Source: Sthenelais limicola
Taxonomy: Eukaryota > Annelida > Polychaeta > Phyllodocida > Sigalionidae
Direction of reading: 5' to 3'
Assembly (NCBI GenBank): GCA_942159475.1
Contig: OW804094.1
Location: 11,312,386 to 11,376,385, forward strand
DNA: 64,000 nt
The position numbers and the translations under genes were made by a program. This document shows, piece by piece, positions 62,627-64,000 of this stretch (position 1 is the first letter of the stretch; each line of letters starts with the position of its first letter). The notes beneath the pieces are model-generated. The model did not search any database and was not told the DNA's origin. It worked only from the letters and a program-made list of their open reading frames with translations.

Positions 62627-64000
62627 ATGACGGACTTAGATGCGCCCGTCAACACACTGTTACACTCGTTTGACGATCTTAATAAGATCAAAGGTATTAA
62701 ATTTGTTTCCTGGAATATTCGAAGCTTATACAAGCATTTTAATCAAATCGAGCTATTAACTTCTGGGTCTACTATTGATGTTTTGGGTTTTTGTGAAACA
62801 TGGCTAAATGGGAATGTCCATGATAATGCCATACAACTACCTGGTTATACCCTTTACCATCAAGATAGAGCGGGCAGACGGCGAGGAGGGGGACTTTGTA
62901 TGTTCATTAAGAGTGATCTGGTGGTCGATACGGAAATTTATAAGTTAAAGTCTTCCTTTCCATGCTCCAAGATATACTCTCTAAGTTAAATAACTCCTTA
63001 GAACTCTTTATGATGGGTGATTTCAATCTCGATTTTCAAGTCATCGCCAACTCAAACACAAACCTCTCTTCTGAGATAAGGAGCCTAATAAACAACTTCT
63101 CCCTCACACAATTTATAAAAGAACCCACCCGTACCACCCTGAAATCGAAAACCACTATAGATCATTTTTATTCAAACTCTCCTCACGTTAGCTCTGCTGG
63201 TATTGTTGATTTAAATGTCTCAGATCACTTTCCAATCTTCCTTGTTCGAAAGAAGGCGCGCAATAGCTATAATGTCGAAACTTTTTGGGCGCGAAATACT
63301 AAGTCACTTGATCAAAAAATTTTGAATGAGATATTGAAAAACCTAGACTGGGAACCATTTTATTCAATCCCTGACCCTGAACGTTGTTGGGAAATAATTT
63401 TGGCCAACATCGAATCATATTTGGATCGAATGTGTCCACTTAAAGAATTCCGTAGGGTCCGTACAAAACCTAAGTGGATGACGGATGACCTGGTTCAAAT
63501 CATGAACGAACGTGATAAATTATTTCGTAAAGCCAAATTAACAAATAATCAGGAAACACTGCACAAAGCCAAGCTCCTCCGTAATATTGCTAATAGTAAA
63601 TGTAGGACTGCTAAGGCTGATTATATTAAATCCAACTTAGAGTTCTACGATAAGAACCCTCGACAATATTGGGAATTCCTCCGACCAATAATAAATCCAG
63701 GCAAATTAAAAACTAATAATACTATTCACTTGAACAATAACGGTCAAAAAATGGAGCCGTCAAAAATCCCAAACACATTTAACGACTTCTTCTTAAATGT
63801 GGGCCCCAGTCTAGCAAACCAAATCCCTTCTTCCCAAAGTTTATTTGATCAAGGCCAGAAAAAAGCTGATATTTCTGCAATAGCGTTCAATACGCCGCCT
63901 GTTTTTAAGTTCTCTGAACTTACCTCAATAGAGATAAGAAAAATAATCAGCAACATTGATGTAGCAAAAAATTCTGGTATTGAGTTCCTGCCAGCGAAAA
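62627..64000 (+). pseudogene. Second CR1/jockey-type LINE, runs off the window
   Basis: From the ATG at 62627 the frame has IKFVSWNIRSLYKHFNQIEL, DVLGFCETWLNGNV and GRRRGGGLCMFIKSD, the N-terminal APE endonuclease motifs. It stops at 62989. A second frame, open from 62962 to the window end, gives ELFMMGDFNLDFQ, TTIDHFYSN, VDLNVSDHFPIFLV, then a linker (KPKWMTDDLVQIMNERDKLF, KNPRQYWEFLRPIINPGKL) and the start of the RT (EIRKIISNIDVAKNSGIEFL). About 50-60 residues of the endonuclease core are missing at the junction near 62960, so the copy is inactive. It differs from the LINE at 53.8-57.0 kb. Confidence 0.85.

Overview
This is a window of AT-rich animal genomic DNA, most likely from a marine invertebrate; the phylum cannot be fixed from the sequence. 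Evidence for a metazoan: a split alkaline phosphatase gene with GT/AG introns and a GPI-anchor-type tail; DIRS-like and CR1/jockey-type retrotransposons; dozens of MITE-like elements; long microsatellites. There are no operons, ribosome binding sites, tRNAs or rRNAs.

One convincing host gene spans about 14.4-48.8 kb on the + strand: a secreted, membrane-anchored alkaline phosphatase built from 11 coding exons. Every splice phase fits, giving exactly 574 codons plus a stop. The exons occupy 1.7 kb of 34 kb; the introns are packed with transposable elements.

Layout. 0-3 kb: MITE fragments, a duplicated segment, and a decayed protein-coding fragment whose frame is split by a MITE. 3.1-7.3 kb: a 0.68-kb foldback element, then a 3.4-kb element with G-run ends that carries a nested 2.64-kb element holding 14 copies of a CCGGGCAT motif. 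7.3-14.3 kb: simple repeats and MITEs. 14.4-29.8 kb: first exon and a 15-kb intron containing a pogo-type MITE, a LINE tail, and a 9.6-kb element with 1.63-kb inverted arms made of ~370-bp subrepeats rich in AGGTCA half-sites. 29.8-48.8 kb: the other ten exons, with MITEs in most introns and a 21-bp minisatellite. 50-51.1 kb: MITEs and a 434-bp segment between 16-bp direct repeats. 51.6-58.9 kb: a minus-strand DIRS-like retrotransposon with inverted terminal repeats, lacking the recombinase catalytic domain and split by a 3.2-kb LINE. 59-64 kb: more MITEs and the start of another LINE that runs off the window.

The most unusual signal is a set of related DNA elements with no visible transposase. 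There are about 26 copies of a ~235-bp MITE, about ten of a ~270-420-bp MITE, and the 2.64-kb element. All make 4-bp A/T-rich target duplications, and their ends share a related core. In two places a member of one MITE family abuts a member of the other across a single shared tetranucleotide.
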